From assembly GCA_947034885.2 (NCBI GenBank), contig OX344752.2, forward strand, positions 26,540,386-26,604,385: a DNA stretch of 64,000 nucleotides, read 5' to 3'. Of the stretch, positions 1-13,601 are shown one piece after another. Within the stretch, counting starts at the first letter, position 1; each line of letters starts with the position of its first letter. A program made the translations under genes and the position numbers. Under the pieces are notes generated by a model. It worked only from the letters and a program-made list of their open reading frames with translations. It made no database searches and was not told the origin of the DNA. Origin of the DNA: Thuidium tamariscinum (taxonomy: Eukaryota; Streptophyta; Bryopsida; Hypnales; Thuidiaceae).

Positions 1-27
1 CCTACGTCATTATTTGTTGGGTACTTT

Positions 28-54
28 GGTACGTGGTACGTGGTACGTGGTAGG
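28..54. repeat. GGTACGT heptamer tandem repeat in intron
   Basis: About 3.7 copies of GGTACGT lie just upstream of the first recognised ATX exon, presumably in an intron. The run is short. Confidence 0.6.
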
Positions 55-133
55 TTTGCACACATTCTCATTGAAGGAGTTAATCTTGTCGAGTACTCAT
101 TGACTCTGATTCGTGGTTCAACGTGTTGTGCAG

Positions 134-3100
134 TTAAAAACTATGTTGAGTAATGGCGTTCTTGGCCTGGGATACGAAGGGCCTGATCTTGTTCCTGCCA
201 GAACCAGAGAGCAGGCTTTGCTTTCTAATCTCGATCGTAAGCTATCATCTTTTTCTCCTTGGTTCTGCGCCTAATTATTCCAAAGCCTGTTCGTATCTCT
301 TTAAACTGTGCGGTATTCTTGCCGCTTCGAATTTGAGTGCGCTCTTTATTATTTCATCATCTTCGCTTTACGGATGTAGGGTCCAAGTGAATTCAAAACC
401 TAGACTTTTCTGTTTTCTTTATTATGTGTCCAAATTGATACGGCCCCATCTAGCTCTTCGGTTATTTCGATGTTCTACCAAAAATCTAGACTATTTTACC
501 AGATGTGTCTTGACTAGGATAAATGCTGTCTGACAGAACCATATGAGCCGGTGAACTCTACTTGGACCTCAGAAAGATGTGCTGTGTGTCGTATGGTTGA
601 AGATTGGCACCACAATAAGATGATCATCTGTAATCGGTATAATTTTCTAGTTCTCTTATCTGATGTGACCGTGTGTATTTTCTTTTCTTTTCAGCACTGG
701 CAAATTATGGGCATCTTTTTTTAGATGTTTTGGGGTGGGTTATCTGGTCTTTGCTCCTTCCTGCTCGTCTGCGGAATGAGGTTCTGTGTTTCACTGACTA
801 CTCTCACTTGATGTTATAGGTGCCAGGTGGCAGTACATGAGGAGTGCTATGGTGTGAAGGCATCAGAAAGTGTAGGATCGTGGGTATGCAGTGCATGTGA
901 AACACCAGACGTTGAACGAGAGTGCTGCCTGTGTCCCGTCAGAGGTTAGTCCACTTTTTTTTTTTAATTAGAGAACTTGGACGGAGGTCTCTGTGGCTTT
1001 GCTCTTATTACTAGGTCACTTTATGTAAGCTCATTAGAGAAGCCAGTCTAAAATATATTACTCCATGCACTGACTGCTTATGTGTATTTTGAAAATTTGT
1101 GTTTGTCACCTGTTTAGTAATTCTCTCTTGACTTTCATTGACCTCTTTCTGACAGGTGGAGCACTGAAGCCGTCAAGTACTGCAAATTTGTGGGTGCATG
1201 TGACTTGTGCATGGTTTGTACCCGAAGTGAGGTTCAAAAGCATAGTAAAAATGCAACCAGCTGAGGGCCTCCTCAACATTCATCTAAGCAGCTTTCAGCA
1301 GGTAAACCACCTAGTCAGCGCTTTGATGTTTTGGAAGTGTACTTCAGAACTGTTTTCCCTGATTCCTAAAAGGTGCAGGTTGTTTACATTAGTGTTGCAC
1401 GTCACGTCCCTTTGTCAATAGCTTGTACTTCTCTGAACCTTGCAAGCATTTGGAGAGTAATGCGATAGATTAATACGATTGGACTTTAACTCTCTTAATC
1501 ATTGTAACTTATTTTGTTGGCTCTAGAACGTATAGGTCCCCTGGTATGCTTGGTTACATTTGAATTCAATCAACTAAGCTTGGGTGTGCTCTGTAACAGA
1601 AATGTGGAATATGTAAGCAAATGCATGGTGTATGTCTGACTTGTGCGCACAAAAATTGTCGAAGACCATTTCATATCATGTGTGCTTTCAGAGCTGGCTA
1701 TCATATGGAGGTATGTTCGCATCACCTTTGCTTTCTAAACACACTCTGTGCAGTTGAATTTTCAAGACTATAATCTCTTGAAAGTAACGTTCAATTGTGG
1801 ATTCGGCCAAAAAGTGAGTCTTACGTAGTAATCTCCTCTTTTGCTTTGCCATTGAGCTTTACTTCTTGTTTGTTTTTGTTCATGACATGCTTATCTCCTC
1901 AGGTTTTTCTCGATTCTCATTTGTCGATGCAAACGTGGTGCGTTAGTGTTTTTTTTTCGGTGCATGAAACATCAATGGAAGACCAAGCGACTCTCCTGAG
2001 ATTTTTCGGTCATGGAGGGATGTACTAGTTGTATCTCCAGCTTTGAGTTTGAAAGATTCACTTGGGCAACTTACACTATGTGGTAAATTCTGTGCATTTA
2101 CAGATGAGAGCAGTGACCAAGAATGGAGTCCCTATGACAAGGATGAATTTGTATTGCAGCACTCACAAGTGAGTTTACTGCTTAGACTTCCATTGGCAAG
2201 AAAGGTTTGCCTTGTATTGAAAGAGACTCACCTTATTGAACAGAGTGCACACGAGAAAAGTCACTTCGGTTTGTGTAGAGTTCGATCAGTGGGCTCTGAG
2301 CTTTGCCACCAATATATTAGCTTCTGTGGTGTTCTTTATGTTTGATCCTTAAGTTCAAATCATTCAGTTATATCGAAGGCTTGTAGTTCCATCTTTCCTT
2401 ACAATGTTTGTATTTTATGGTGCAGAACGCCAAGCCCTGACATGCACCTGATGTTGAAGTCACCATCCGGCAAGATTCCCGTCAGGAAAGATGCTGAACA
2501 ACCTAATGGGATGGAGAGTGTTGTAAGCTTGATTGGAGGTTACGCCTCGGGCAGTGTCAGCAAATCTTTGGAGCACAACCAGAGTGATGCCCCTTCTGCG
2601 GCAGCAAGATGTCAACCTTATTCCACCTATGACAGAAACACCAAATACGAGGTGGCTTTTCGATTGGATCCTGACGATCTTCTTTCTCTGTGATTTATTT
2701 CCTGCAAAAATTGTGTTGGAAGTTCCTTAAATCTCTTTCGAAATACTATGATAAAGATTCTAACCTAACATATGTTACACTCTTTTGGTAGAAGGGTAAC
2801 CCATCTGTATGTCTTTGTTGAACTTCAATAGAGAAGTTATCATATTTTATCATGAGTGAGCTAACGAGCTTTGATATGCAACAGAAGAGAGGGAAGGCCG
2901 TTGCCTATCGCGTCACTGGTGTCACCTGGAATACTGTTGAAAATATCAACAGCTTAAGGGTGAGTCTTTTACATATACTCAATTTTGTATTATCATTAAT
3001 TGTGGAAATTTTGTTACAATTCACATGAGATTCTTGTGCTTCACCATTTTCCTGATTATAGTTCCTTTTTATTACATATTTTGTAGGAAATGGTATGTGT

Positions 3101-5605
3101 AATATGGTACGCTCAACTTGTCCAGAGATGCCTTGTGGCTCTTGGTCAAATTGAGTGTATAATTTAAATTTTGCAAACAATATTTTTTTCAATTTAATTA
3201 TGTGCATCGACTTCTTTTACCAGGAATTTGCTGTGTTGGATCCTAAGAAGGAAAAAGTCTTTACGAATGAAGAGCGACTTAAATTTCTCCAGGTAATACA
3301 TGGCGCAATGAAGTATATTGGTTGCAATTTTAGATTACACCTTTTCAGAGATTAGCCTTTAGTTTGTTGAGGAGGCAGTATTGTGCTCAATTAGAGTCAC
3401 CTTCAATAAGTTCAGGCTTTCGAGTGTGCATTCATCTTGCATTCTACAAGCCGCCAACTTCAATTAAAGATATCAATTACAATACTAGACCATTTTCCTT
3501 GAAACTACTTGCAAATAAGAGGTTCTAATCTTGGCAAATGCACAGAGCTTAGATTTGTGATTTGATGGATTTTTGAGTGAGTATCAAAAATTTAAAATCT
3601 ACGATTTGCATAAGTTTTCAGCGTTTAAGTACAACGTGTGTAAGCTGACTGTACAAGTATCATATCTCTTGATGCAGTTCTGTTGTCTAAACTTATTGGG
3701 ACCCAACTTGAGTGTTATGTCTGAAGTTCAGAATTTTCCGTTTCATTGTTTCCAGTCACTGAATTGGAATTTCTATTCTTTTCTTTCTCATTTCAGCAAA
3801 CAGAGAAGAAGACTGTCTGCTTTGGCAAGTCAGCAATCCACGGATGGGGTCTCATTTCTCGCCGTGCTATCCAAGAAGGGGAGATGGTAAATTGCACCAC
3901 ATGATTCTAATTTAGCCTTTTCTCACTTTTTCCCATGGCTTCACATCCTTGACTGCCGTGCATAATTTTTCATCCATGCAAAACAATTAGATGTTACCAC
4001 TGTAACGTAGAGTTTTATGTCTGTACATAAATGAATTTCTTTTCTGTTTTCTAGACACCGAATTATTTTTTTAAATTCAGAATGTAATGTGTTCATGATT
4101 TTCTTGGTAATTAGGTTGTGGAGTACAGAGGGGAGCGCGTACGGGGCAGCGTTGCAGACCTTCGTGAGATTCGGTATAAAAAGGAGGGCAAAGATTGCTA
4201 TGTACGTGTTTCAGCTTAATTATATCCCCTTGGTAACATGAATAGGAGGTGAATGGTTGACTTTGGTTTATAACTCAATCTTCAGCATCTATTGGTAACT
4301 GCTTTACAATTGCGAATTTAGTATAATTGTATTAATAAGTAGAGTTATTGCTCGTGGTGAAACTCACTGTATGACCATGTTTTATTATCAGCTGTTTAAA
4401 ATCAACGAGGAGATCGTTATTGATGCTACTGATAAAGGCAACATTGCACGCCTCATCAACCATTCTGTAAGTCACCAGTAGTCCAGTCCCAGTAATTTTT
4501 CACATGTAGGGTGTGAACTAATTTTTATATTTTTACTGTAGGAAAAACGTGTTGAGTTTCGTCGTTTTTTTCTTTTGCCTCTGTATCTCGTGTCTCTTGT
4601 TGAATTTTCCACGGGATGGTAGAAATGGAAGTAAACGACTGAAACTTAGGTCATCTATTGTAGCTTAAGCCTTTAGTACGTGATTTGAAGTAGGGAGTCG
4701 GCTTTGGAAGCTCATAGGATATGATTTATTCGTACTATGGGCTCAGTTTTATTTCCCTTGAAGCTTTGTAAATGATTTATTTAATTTTGTTTACATATGG
4801 AATCCACCACTTTTGGCCATTTAAGGGTTAAGGTATTGTTATTCGAAATTTCGGGAGTACTGTAAAGCATGAGTGAAATCCCTTTGGTGTTCCTTCTCTC
4901 GACGTGGCTGTCTCTTTGTCAGAATGATTGCTGATCCTTATGCTGTGGATACTTCGTATATTTTACAGTGCGATCCAAGCTGTTACGCAAAAATTCTCGA
5001 TTTTCAAAGAGAAAATGGGGAGGGTGATAGTCGCATTGTACTCATCGCACGACAAGATATTGCAGCTGGGGAGGAACTGACGTAAGTGAATTTTCCTACA
5101 TGTTCGTATGACCCATGTATCAATTAGTCTCCGTGAAAGTCCTATAGTTGCAATTACTGCATTACATGTCCTAGTTCTGATATATTGCTTTTATCCTAAA
5201 AACCGGTATCTTGATGAATTGTTATCTACTTGCTACCTGGTACCCAACCTGAAATTAGAAAATCCTTTTTGGAATCTAATAGCTGATTACCGTAAATTTC
5301 AAAACACATTTCTATTATTCAAAGATGTAGCACGGGTATGATTTGTTCTTTCTATTGGTAGATTTTGTTACCTTCCTTGAAGCTTCTTGAAAGATTTATT
5401 TCAACTCCCCAGGCGGTCACTTTGGACCATTTGGGTTTGAGCAACTAGCATTGAGTATTTACATTGTACATTATTCTTTCAGTTTTTAACCCTCTCTTTC
5501 GGACCTGGACGTGGTTGCAGATATAATTACCGATTTGACGAGGAGGATACAGAAAGAGTGCCGTGTCTCTGCGGAGCATCAAACTGTCGAAAATACATGA
5601 ATTAA
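134..5605 (+). CDS. ATX3/4/5: ATX3/4/5-type histone H3K4 methyltransferase, 3' part (5' end outside window)
   Basis: Nuclear trithorax-family enzyme that methylates histone H3 lysine 4. Exons read by hand: 134-236 (tentative), 537-636, 820-944, 1156-1301, 1600-1710, 2104-2168, 2426-2651, 2885-2959, 3224-3292, 3797-3886, 4115-4201, 4392-4466, 4969-5081, 5521-5605. All junctions are GT..AG, phases agree, and they give 489 codons before TAA. Exons 2-5 form an extended PHD (first PHD with ERCAVCR and IICNRC, then [15 protein letters not shown], and a second finger with KCGICK and [14 protein letters not shown]). Exons 10-14 form the SET domain: HGWGL, EYRGE, the catalytic RLINHSC, GEELTYNY, and a post-[11 protein letters not shown] ending KYMN. 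The order ePHD-SET at the C terminus, without a FYRN/FYRC pair between them, fits ATX3/4/5 rather than ATX1/2. A PWWP domain expected upstream would lie before the window. The family assignment is strong; exon 1 is weaker. Confidence 0.9.
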
Positions 5606-6428
5606 CAAGGACATGAGCTTTCTTTTCATTGTAAAAGCCTATCGCTACATAAAGATCAGGTTTTTCAGTATTCATTTGTGAGTAGCCATAGTCTTCCAAT
5701 TAGCAATAAGCAATTATTTATTGCTTTTCATTATCAGGAATCATCATGTATGTGTACATTTGTTTTTTGTTTTTTTAAATTTCCACTAGTGTTGAAGCTG
5801 TGAGCATCTAAGCTCGTGGAAGACAATTTCAAGCCCTTAGGAAATTGGGCTTAAACTCTGCAGGCTAATTGACCTGCGCCCCCCTCCCTTGTATACTTTT
5901 TGATCCTTGTATAATCCTCACCAGAAGAGTTGCGATACGTGCTTGCCAACGAGTGGGTGATCTAACCCTCTAATTTGCAACATTCACGTAAGCTTCTTCC
6001 ATTCATTTTCTTTGCACTTTTTCTTCTGTGAGTTTTCTCAAATGGTTATTTTGACGTGTTGCTTGTACTACCAACGAAGGTTATCGAATATTCTGTATTT
6101 CAGCTACAGGATCTTTCATGAACTAAACATACTCCGAACAGTTCTGATTGTTTATCCATCAAATCTTTTTATTAGTATTCTATACAACCGACATGAGTAC
6201 GAGAGAATATTGCTAAAGTAATGGATTTTGAGAGAATGTTTTCTAACCTGATAACCTATCCACCAACCCTTCATTCTAGCTGGGAAAATAGCATGGGGAT
6301 GAGACAAATGTGCGTCTTCTTTATTATTCTTGTTTTTAGAAGTGATGATGTTTTTTCATCCAATGTTACAGTAGGAGTTGGATTCGGTTTGGAGTTGCTA
6401 TGCATCACAATTCCAAATGTCCAATGGC
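5606..6428. other. 3' flank of the ATX gene
   Basis: This holds the 3' UTR and downstream AT-rich DNA. No clear single polyadenylation signal or second gene is visible. Confidence 0.5.
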
Positions 6429-6590
6429 ATTAATCCATGAAGGATACTGTGGCCATTTTCAAGCCTTTTGTGTAGGACAGAAGTGCAGCTATTCATCCTT
6501 GGAATCTTGTGTGGAAAGGGGATGTCTTGAATAGTAGTTAGACTTCCAATGAGAGCTTTTGGAATTCTTAAAAGCAACCATTCACACAAT
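6429..6590. repeat. Dispersed repeat copy related to the 222-bp element at 22452
   Basis: The stretch reading roughly GACAGAAGTGCAGCTATTCATCC followed by a GGAAAGGGGAT segment and a TTAGACTTCC segment recurs in the same order at 22452-22673 and 56866-57000. It starts at a TTAA-like end with GAAGGATACTGTGGCC, comparable to the reverse complement of the right end of the 22452 element. It is diverged. Confidence 0.55.
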
Positions 6591-6771
6591 ACTAATAGGG
6601 ATGATTTCTATAGTCATGAGCGGTGATCTCAGAACAGATTCAGGATTTTTAGCCAAATGTTCATTTTTGAAAGATTTTTAAAAAAATTTACAAAGGGCAT
6701 GAAAAAATTAAGTAGAAAATGAGCAAAATTTAGCCAGTTTTGGGATCATTGGTCATGAACCCATCAATTAA

Positions 6772-7304
6772 TCCCTAAAAGATTGTTGTTCCTATAGTGG
6801 ACAAAATGGATTTTGGGACTAAACCTTCTCATAAGATAGAAAAGTTGATTAGCTTTGTGGGAATATAATTTTTATTTCAACTGGTGTCCAAAGAGCTAAA
6901 GTTATAATATAAAAAGTCTAAAATTGAACTTGGTGAGTAGCAAAATAAAATTTGCAAAAAGACAAAATTAAAATTTTAAACTTTTTTTTCCTAAAAGCAT
7001 ATATTTTTGTTTGCATTTGAAGGTTTGATTCATTCTATTTGGACTAGTAATGAGAAATTGTAGAAAATATTGTTTTTTGGGCAATTTTAGCATCTTTATG
7101 AAAAAATAACTTTGATTGTTCGTATCTTTCAATCTATTCAATCAAACTTCATGAACTTTTTTCCACATTATTTCAAACAAGTAAATTATAAGATCCTATG
7201 GTTAGATTCTAAAAAAGTTTTTTGTTTTGTTTTCATGGATGAATGTAGTAAAAATAGTAGTTTTTAGTAGTTTTCATAGAAAAATGGCCTTAGACCCTTA
7301 GGGA
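6772..7304. mobile_element. TTAA-flanked inverted-repeat element, copy F (533 bp)
   Basis: The left end is TTAA then TCCCTAAAAGATTG. The right end is CCCTTAGGGA then TTAA, which reads TCCCTAAGGGTCTAAGG on the other strand. An internal segment (AAGATCCTATGGTTAGATT) is the inverse of one in the element at 25029-25935, so the two are relatives in opposite orientation. No transposase ORF is present, so it is non-autonomous. Confidence 0.6.
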
Positions 7305-10300
7305 TTAAAGGTGAAATTTGGATGCAACAATTTTGAGAACTAAAGTATTTTTAGACATCCATAACATGCAAAATCTTCTTTTTTTAATTTCTTCAGCCCT
7401 AAAATGTTGGGTTGGTTATAGTTGAATCTACCTTTTTGGTATTGTACAAATCATTTAATTAACTTTTAAAGGACCAAGGAGCCCTCTTTGGGCTTCTAGG
7501 GACTTAGGCAACCTCTGCTGACTTCATAATTTGGAAATTTAGTACAAAATTTTTAGAATGAATGTTAATCAAGATTATCTTTACATAAAGTTTTCATTCA
7601 TATCATTCTGATAAATATTGCAAAAGTTAGAGGGATTTCTTAATTTTTTTTCAAATGTCTAACCAAGAAACATAAAATATATTCTAGAATTATATATTTA
7701 ATTTTTTTTTTAAATTTTTGTCAATTGTATAGATTTATATCTACTCAAAAACATTGAACCATTTGATTCCAATTAATGAAATAGGAGTTATGAGGAGTTT
7801 TATTTTACAAGCAATGAAGGTTGAAAAAACATGTTTAATCATCTTTTGTTTTCAATTTTGAAAATTTTCAAATAAAAATTAAAAGTAGAAGATATTAATT
7901 GTTTACTAGAATATTTTCACCATTGGAATTAATAGTTTTTAATTTCTTATAAGCAAATTAATTTTTTCTTTTATTCACTTCTACCTTCTACTTCACATTT
8001 TCTTAAAGATGAATATGAAAGTGTTTTTGGTCAAAAAAATTTATAGGTGTTTTCAATCCATTTTCCATCATATTGACAAATTATCAAGTTGTAGGACATA
8101 TGAGTTTTTTTTCTACAAATGTTGAAAGACAAACTTCATCTTTGAGAGGGCTAGAAAAGCATATATATATATATAGCCTACTACTTGAAGGTGCTATTTG
8201 GTCTTCAATTGAATCTTGAGGTGAGCTGCACACCCAAAGTCCAAGAGAACTTCCCAGATCTTTTATTGTATGAATTCCACTAATCAAAGCCTATATTTTG
8301 AAGTTTAGGCAAATTGAGCTTGCAATTAATGGGAGTATTTACTCTAAAATTTTGGTACAATCTACTTGAATAAGATAGCTAGAAGATCCTATAGTTAGAT
8401 TTCATAAAATATATATATTGATGAAGATTTTGACCTTGCTTTGAAGACAAGTATTCTAAAGGAATTTAGGGCCTTAAATATATTGGTCTTTTAGAATTTA
8501 AAAAAACTCAAGAACACTCATTGAAGATCAAATTACTATGTAAGATCTAACCTTACCTTACAAAACTCCAAAGATGAACAATTTCATTTTTGTCTTACAT
8601 AGAACGATTATTTTGCATCCATTGGGCACTTAACGATGAAACAACAAGGCTACTACTACATTTCCTACTTCAAAGTTTTATTTTTTGCATGCTCTAACTT
8701 TGCAACTATATGTGAATATATTTTTAATGTTTATTTTTCAAGGATGTAATCACATGCCTTCTAAAATTCACAAAAAACTCAAACTCTTTTGTAAAATTTA
8801 GAAATTACTATAAAATGTCTAATGAAAAATGCAATAAAAACATATCAAATACAAAATATGCTTTAAAGTTTGAAATTTTTCCTACTAGAGCACACTTTGA
8901 TGTTGAACACTATCATATAAATAAACGTATCATGTCATTCTAAACTTTAAAAATTAATAGTCCTTGTTTATAGGCCCAAAATTAAAAAATAAATAAATAT
9001 TTGAATTTTAGAAATGATCAAATCTTAAAATTGGTGTAGAAAATAGACTTGATGAGCTTCATTTATTTAGTATATATGTCAAATTCTAAATTTTTTATAT
9101 TTTTACAACTAAAATTCATATGAAGAAAATTGAGCAAAAATTATTAAAAGACACTACACGGTAATCTATAGATTTTCTTATATAGGAAAATAGAATAAAA
9201 TCACAAGTAATGTATATCTAATTCCTGACATTGAAAATAAATTAAAGCAAATCCTTTATAATATTGGATGAACTTTTTTCATCCCTCAAACCTTCTTGAA
9301 ATCTTTCAAAGGACACAAAACATCTTTTTAGGTATTTTAGAATTAATTCAACAAAGATGCCAAGACTAAAAGTGCTCAATGATATCTATTTAAACTTTAA
9401 GAACAAATCATGCACTCATTTGTTTATGATTTTGATAATTTTTAGTTCAATACTTTGGTTTAACCACTTAAGTTCCTTGAGTGTGTTTTAGCCAAAAATG
9501 CTCTAAAATTGCCATTTATAGTATAAGTACCAAAATTCGGAAAAAAACAACATTTTTGGACACATGTAACTATAGGATTTTGTAGTACGTTGACTTGAGA
9601 ACATAGAGAAAAAAAATTTAGAAATTTCCAATGTATAGATTGTAAAATACGAGCTTTCAAATTTGCAAAAATCTTTTCCTTGGCCCTATAAAAAAACAAG
9701 CATTTGCACTTCACAAGCTCACATTTGTATGAAAAATGTCCATGTTGATGTAACTTCTTTGAATTCATTCTTCAAGGCAAGTTGGCTACATGCTTGAAAA
9801 ATTTTAGATCATTTGGAATTGTACAACATATAGAAAAAGAAATAGTAAGTAGAAAGATGTAAAGAAGGATTTCAAACACAAAATTTTTAAGAATTTAGTT
9901 GTTGAATTGAAAAATGCCAATCCGACTCAATGGTTGTAATGTTGTAAGGAACAATCTACATCCTATGATTTATTTATTTTCAAATTATTGAAAATTGAGT
10001 AAAATAAAGGGCTTCAAAGTTTATTTTATAGTAGAAAATTTGTAATTTTCCTCAAACAAAAATTCCTCATAACTTCTGAGTCATTGATGAAATAGAATGA
10101 TTCAAAACTTTCCATAGATATATAAACCTAGAAAATTAATTTCAAATTTATATTTCTAAAAAAGGTGATTTCTTCATTTTTAGAAAAAATAACATATTAA
10201 GCCATAATTTTTGACACATACTTTCACATGTCATAAATTTTAGTGCACATGGAATATATTCCTCATCTACACCTTCTATTAAAGTTTTGGCCTAGAATAT

Positions 10301-12876
10301 AGAAATCTCCATTCATGCATACTTGTCTAAAATGGCTTTACTGCCAAATTTAGCAAGCTATTCCTTTAGAGATTAATCCTTGGAAGATAAACCACTAAAG
10401 TTTTATAGTTGTATCAATAAGTTTGTAGTAGAAGAAAACAAAATGTTTATTGAGAACTTGTGAATAATAATTTGAATTTCTTTTCAATGTTGATTTGTTT
10501 TTCCTGTAAAAGGTGGATTAAAAACACCCAAGTACTAATAAGAAAATAAAAAATAAAAAATGTTCATATCAATGGTGTAATTGGAATTTTCAATCAATCT
10601 TTTGAATTTTTCCTTGAATTATCATAAATCAAGTCTAAGAAACAATTCCATATGTTTTTTAAGAAGAGATGATATGACAACAACTTGCCATAACTTTTCA
10701 TCAATCAAATTAGAATGATTGAAAGTTTTTAATGTATGAATACATTTATAGAGTTAAATCCAATTTTAACTCCTTAGTTGCTTACACTATCTAATTATAG
10801 CCTAAATGTGATCTCTTAAACAAAACAAAGTTATAACTTTTGCAATATTTATCAAATTTGTACAAAACAAAATTAACATCAAGAGGTGATGAAATGTTAT
10901 AGTAAAAACTAATAAATCCAAAGTCATGAGAGCATGCCTAAAAATGAAAAATGTCAATATGGTCAATGAAAGGTTCAATGGATTACATTATACAATCTTT
11001 TGTCTTATGTAGAATACATTAGCATACTTCATTCAACTATTGTGGACTCCATTGTAAGTTAGCTTCTAAATTCCTTCCCATTTCAAGTCTAGAAAAGAAA
11101 TGATTATTTTACTTTCAAATGAAGATTTTTGATGGCTAATAAATGAAAAATATGAAAATTCAAATTATAAAATCTCCATAAAAAATTAATATAGATATTT
11201 GCAAAAAAACTCAAATTCAAACTTCCACACTATTTATAAAATCTAATGCTTAAAGTACCCCAATAAAACCCACAAAGAATATATGTATGCATTAGCTCAA
11301 TTTTTGAAATTTCCACAAAAATAAGAGATAATAGAGATGGTTTTTTGGATAATATCCTAAGGTCACTTGATACTTTGAGTCTTTATTGGTGTTACTTGGT
11401 CAAAAGGTAAAAAAAATGTTTAAAGACATTAATTGCCTATATTTGGGCACATTTATGTACAAGCTCAATCTTAAGGCCCATCCTTCCCATTCTTGAAGTA
11501 AAAACTTGCCCTATCTTTTGTAGTTGGTTAATTTTGTCCTTCTTAACCACCCAAAGCTACTTTAATTCATGATCATTGATATTCAATATGAATTCAAAAA
11601 TTACATCTATAATAAATAATGAAATCAAGCAAACTTAATAAGAATCAAGCATATAGGTTGGTTCTCCCTTTTCACATTGGTAGAAAATAAAATCTAAATT
11701 ATCACATTTTGTTGCTTCAAACAACTTGATTTAATTTGGACATTGTTTGTGTTCAAGCACTTGTCCCCATTATCATCACTTCCCAAATTGCAATTACTAC
11801 ATTTTGACCAAAATTCAACACTAAAACCTAGATAGTAACCAAACAATATGTGCAATGCCTTCTAGAATCTAAAGTAACATGTACAAAGTTTTTGCACCAA
11901 CAAAAATTTGTAAAATCCATTAGTTTATTGAATACAACTAATACTTTTTGTGCAAATGCTTCATCATTACATTCATCAACATATCAATTTCCCAAATAAA
12001 TAAATAAATCTTCTCCAAATCCGCTTACAAATTTGAGTTAGGAAATTCAACGTGTAAAGATCACCATGTAATATAGCCACAAGGGTAACCTCACATTCTA
12101 AAGGGCACAATACACAATCAAAATATGAAAGCTAAAGAGAGCCTACCGTATGTTGAAGGTAGATTTGTCTCATCTCAGACAAAATCTTTTCTTTTTACTT
12201 GAATTTCCCTCACAATTTCCCTTTCATTAACTCCATTTAGAATTTTTAGGATTTGGTTTGATGTGATTGGAAATATTTCGTTAATTGCCTACTTACCTAC
12301 CTACAAGCTCAACATGACGAAAGCTTTATAGAATCTTGTTTTACAAGGCTAAAATCATGGCATCATTTTGCTTTACTTCAAGCTTTGCTATTAGATGCAT
12401 GGGTCTAAGCTATGTCCATTCTAGGCCATATTGTCAATTCTCAATCTAAAATCAAGGCTTTACAATCAAGTCTCAAGGCTTTACAACATAGTATATGGAA
12501 TAATATTTTATATTATTTTTTGAATATTTGAAACACATGGGTAATATCATCTTTCATTTTTCATCAAAATATTTTTTAAGATTTCAATTTATTCTCCTTA
12601 ATTTTTTCTACACTATTCAAATATGCCACGCCATAATTTCTCAAAATTTCATTACATGCCATATTTATTTATTTTTGAATTAATATTAAACGAATTTGAC
12701 CCAAGTGTAGGGTATAGTCTATTTTTGGTACTCATACAAACAATCAACTTTGAAATGTCATAGCTAATTCACACAAAGTCCAAATGATGCATGCTAAAGT
12801 GCGTTAGAATCCCCTTTCACTTACCATTAAACTCCAATAAAAATTATTTGTATTTAATGAAGGGATTTAGGCTTAG
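7305..12876. other. AT-rich intergenic DNA with decayed repeats
   Basis: There is no credible coding region: ORFs are short and show no recognisable protein. Pieces of the TTAA-flanked family recur (near 8370, a relative of the AAGATCCTATGGTTAGATT segment). A short AT dinucleotide run lies at 8160-8175. The composition fits old transposon remnants. Confidence 0.6.
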
Positions 12877-13601
12877 TTGCTAGAAGTAGTGATGACTATC
12901 ATATGGGTTGCATGTCACTCAAAGCCGGTTGGCAAGAAGCATGAAAGCAGGAGAGCAGCCACACAAGGTCCGGTCCAAGCGTCAACAGCCAGTCACCGCA
13001 CAAGACGTGGCCTTCCCCCAGAGCCATCCTATATTGACTCCTCAGTCCCCCTTGTGGTCACCCTCATGGGACTACACTACAGTCCTGCCATCCCTCGTCT
13101 CCAGGAAAAGCCCAAACCCTAATTTCCCATCCTTCAATCGTAAGCTTCTTCCTGTACATTTTGTTTGTTTGTTTGTTTGTTGAGAATCTGGGTTGCATTT
13201 CATGAAATACGGTGTTGCGGGATTGTTGTCAATTTCAGATGCGTACAGTAGGCATTGACTCTTGAGTATAGAGGAAAGTCTCTTTTCCTCGTCTTTCACT
13301 GACTTTGGAGACTTTTGGCGCTGCTGCTGTTTGACTGCAGAATCCGCTTGGTGGGGTGGGTCCACCCTCGGAGGTGGGTACAACTGAACCGAAAAGACAA
13401 TTCGATTGATTGTGCATTGTGTGTGTGTTCAGTCGCTTCTGTGTCGACGGTTTTGCTAGTATTGCCGTTTGGCTGGATTCGGAATTGGTGGGGGAGCTCG
13501 CGGGGGGGATTATTAGGGTTAGGGAGTTGTGTGAGAAGTCGAGGTTGGTGGATATGTGGAGACTGCACGAATTGTGTCGTTGTTGGCGAGCTTAATCGAC
13601 T
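12877..13601 (+). promoter_or_regulatory. Probable promoter and 5' leader of the chorismate mutase gene
   Basis: GC content rises sharply from about 12,900 relative to the AT-rich DNA upstream, and this continues into exon 1. A TTTG tandem run lies near 13158-13180. I could not identify a confident TATA box or transcription start; short overlapping ORFs here are probably spurious. Confidence 0.4.
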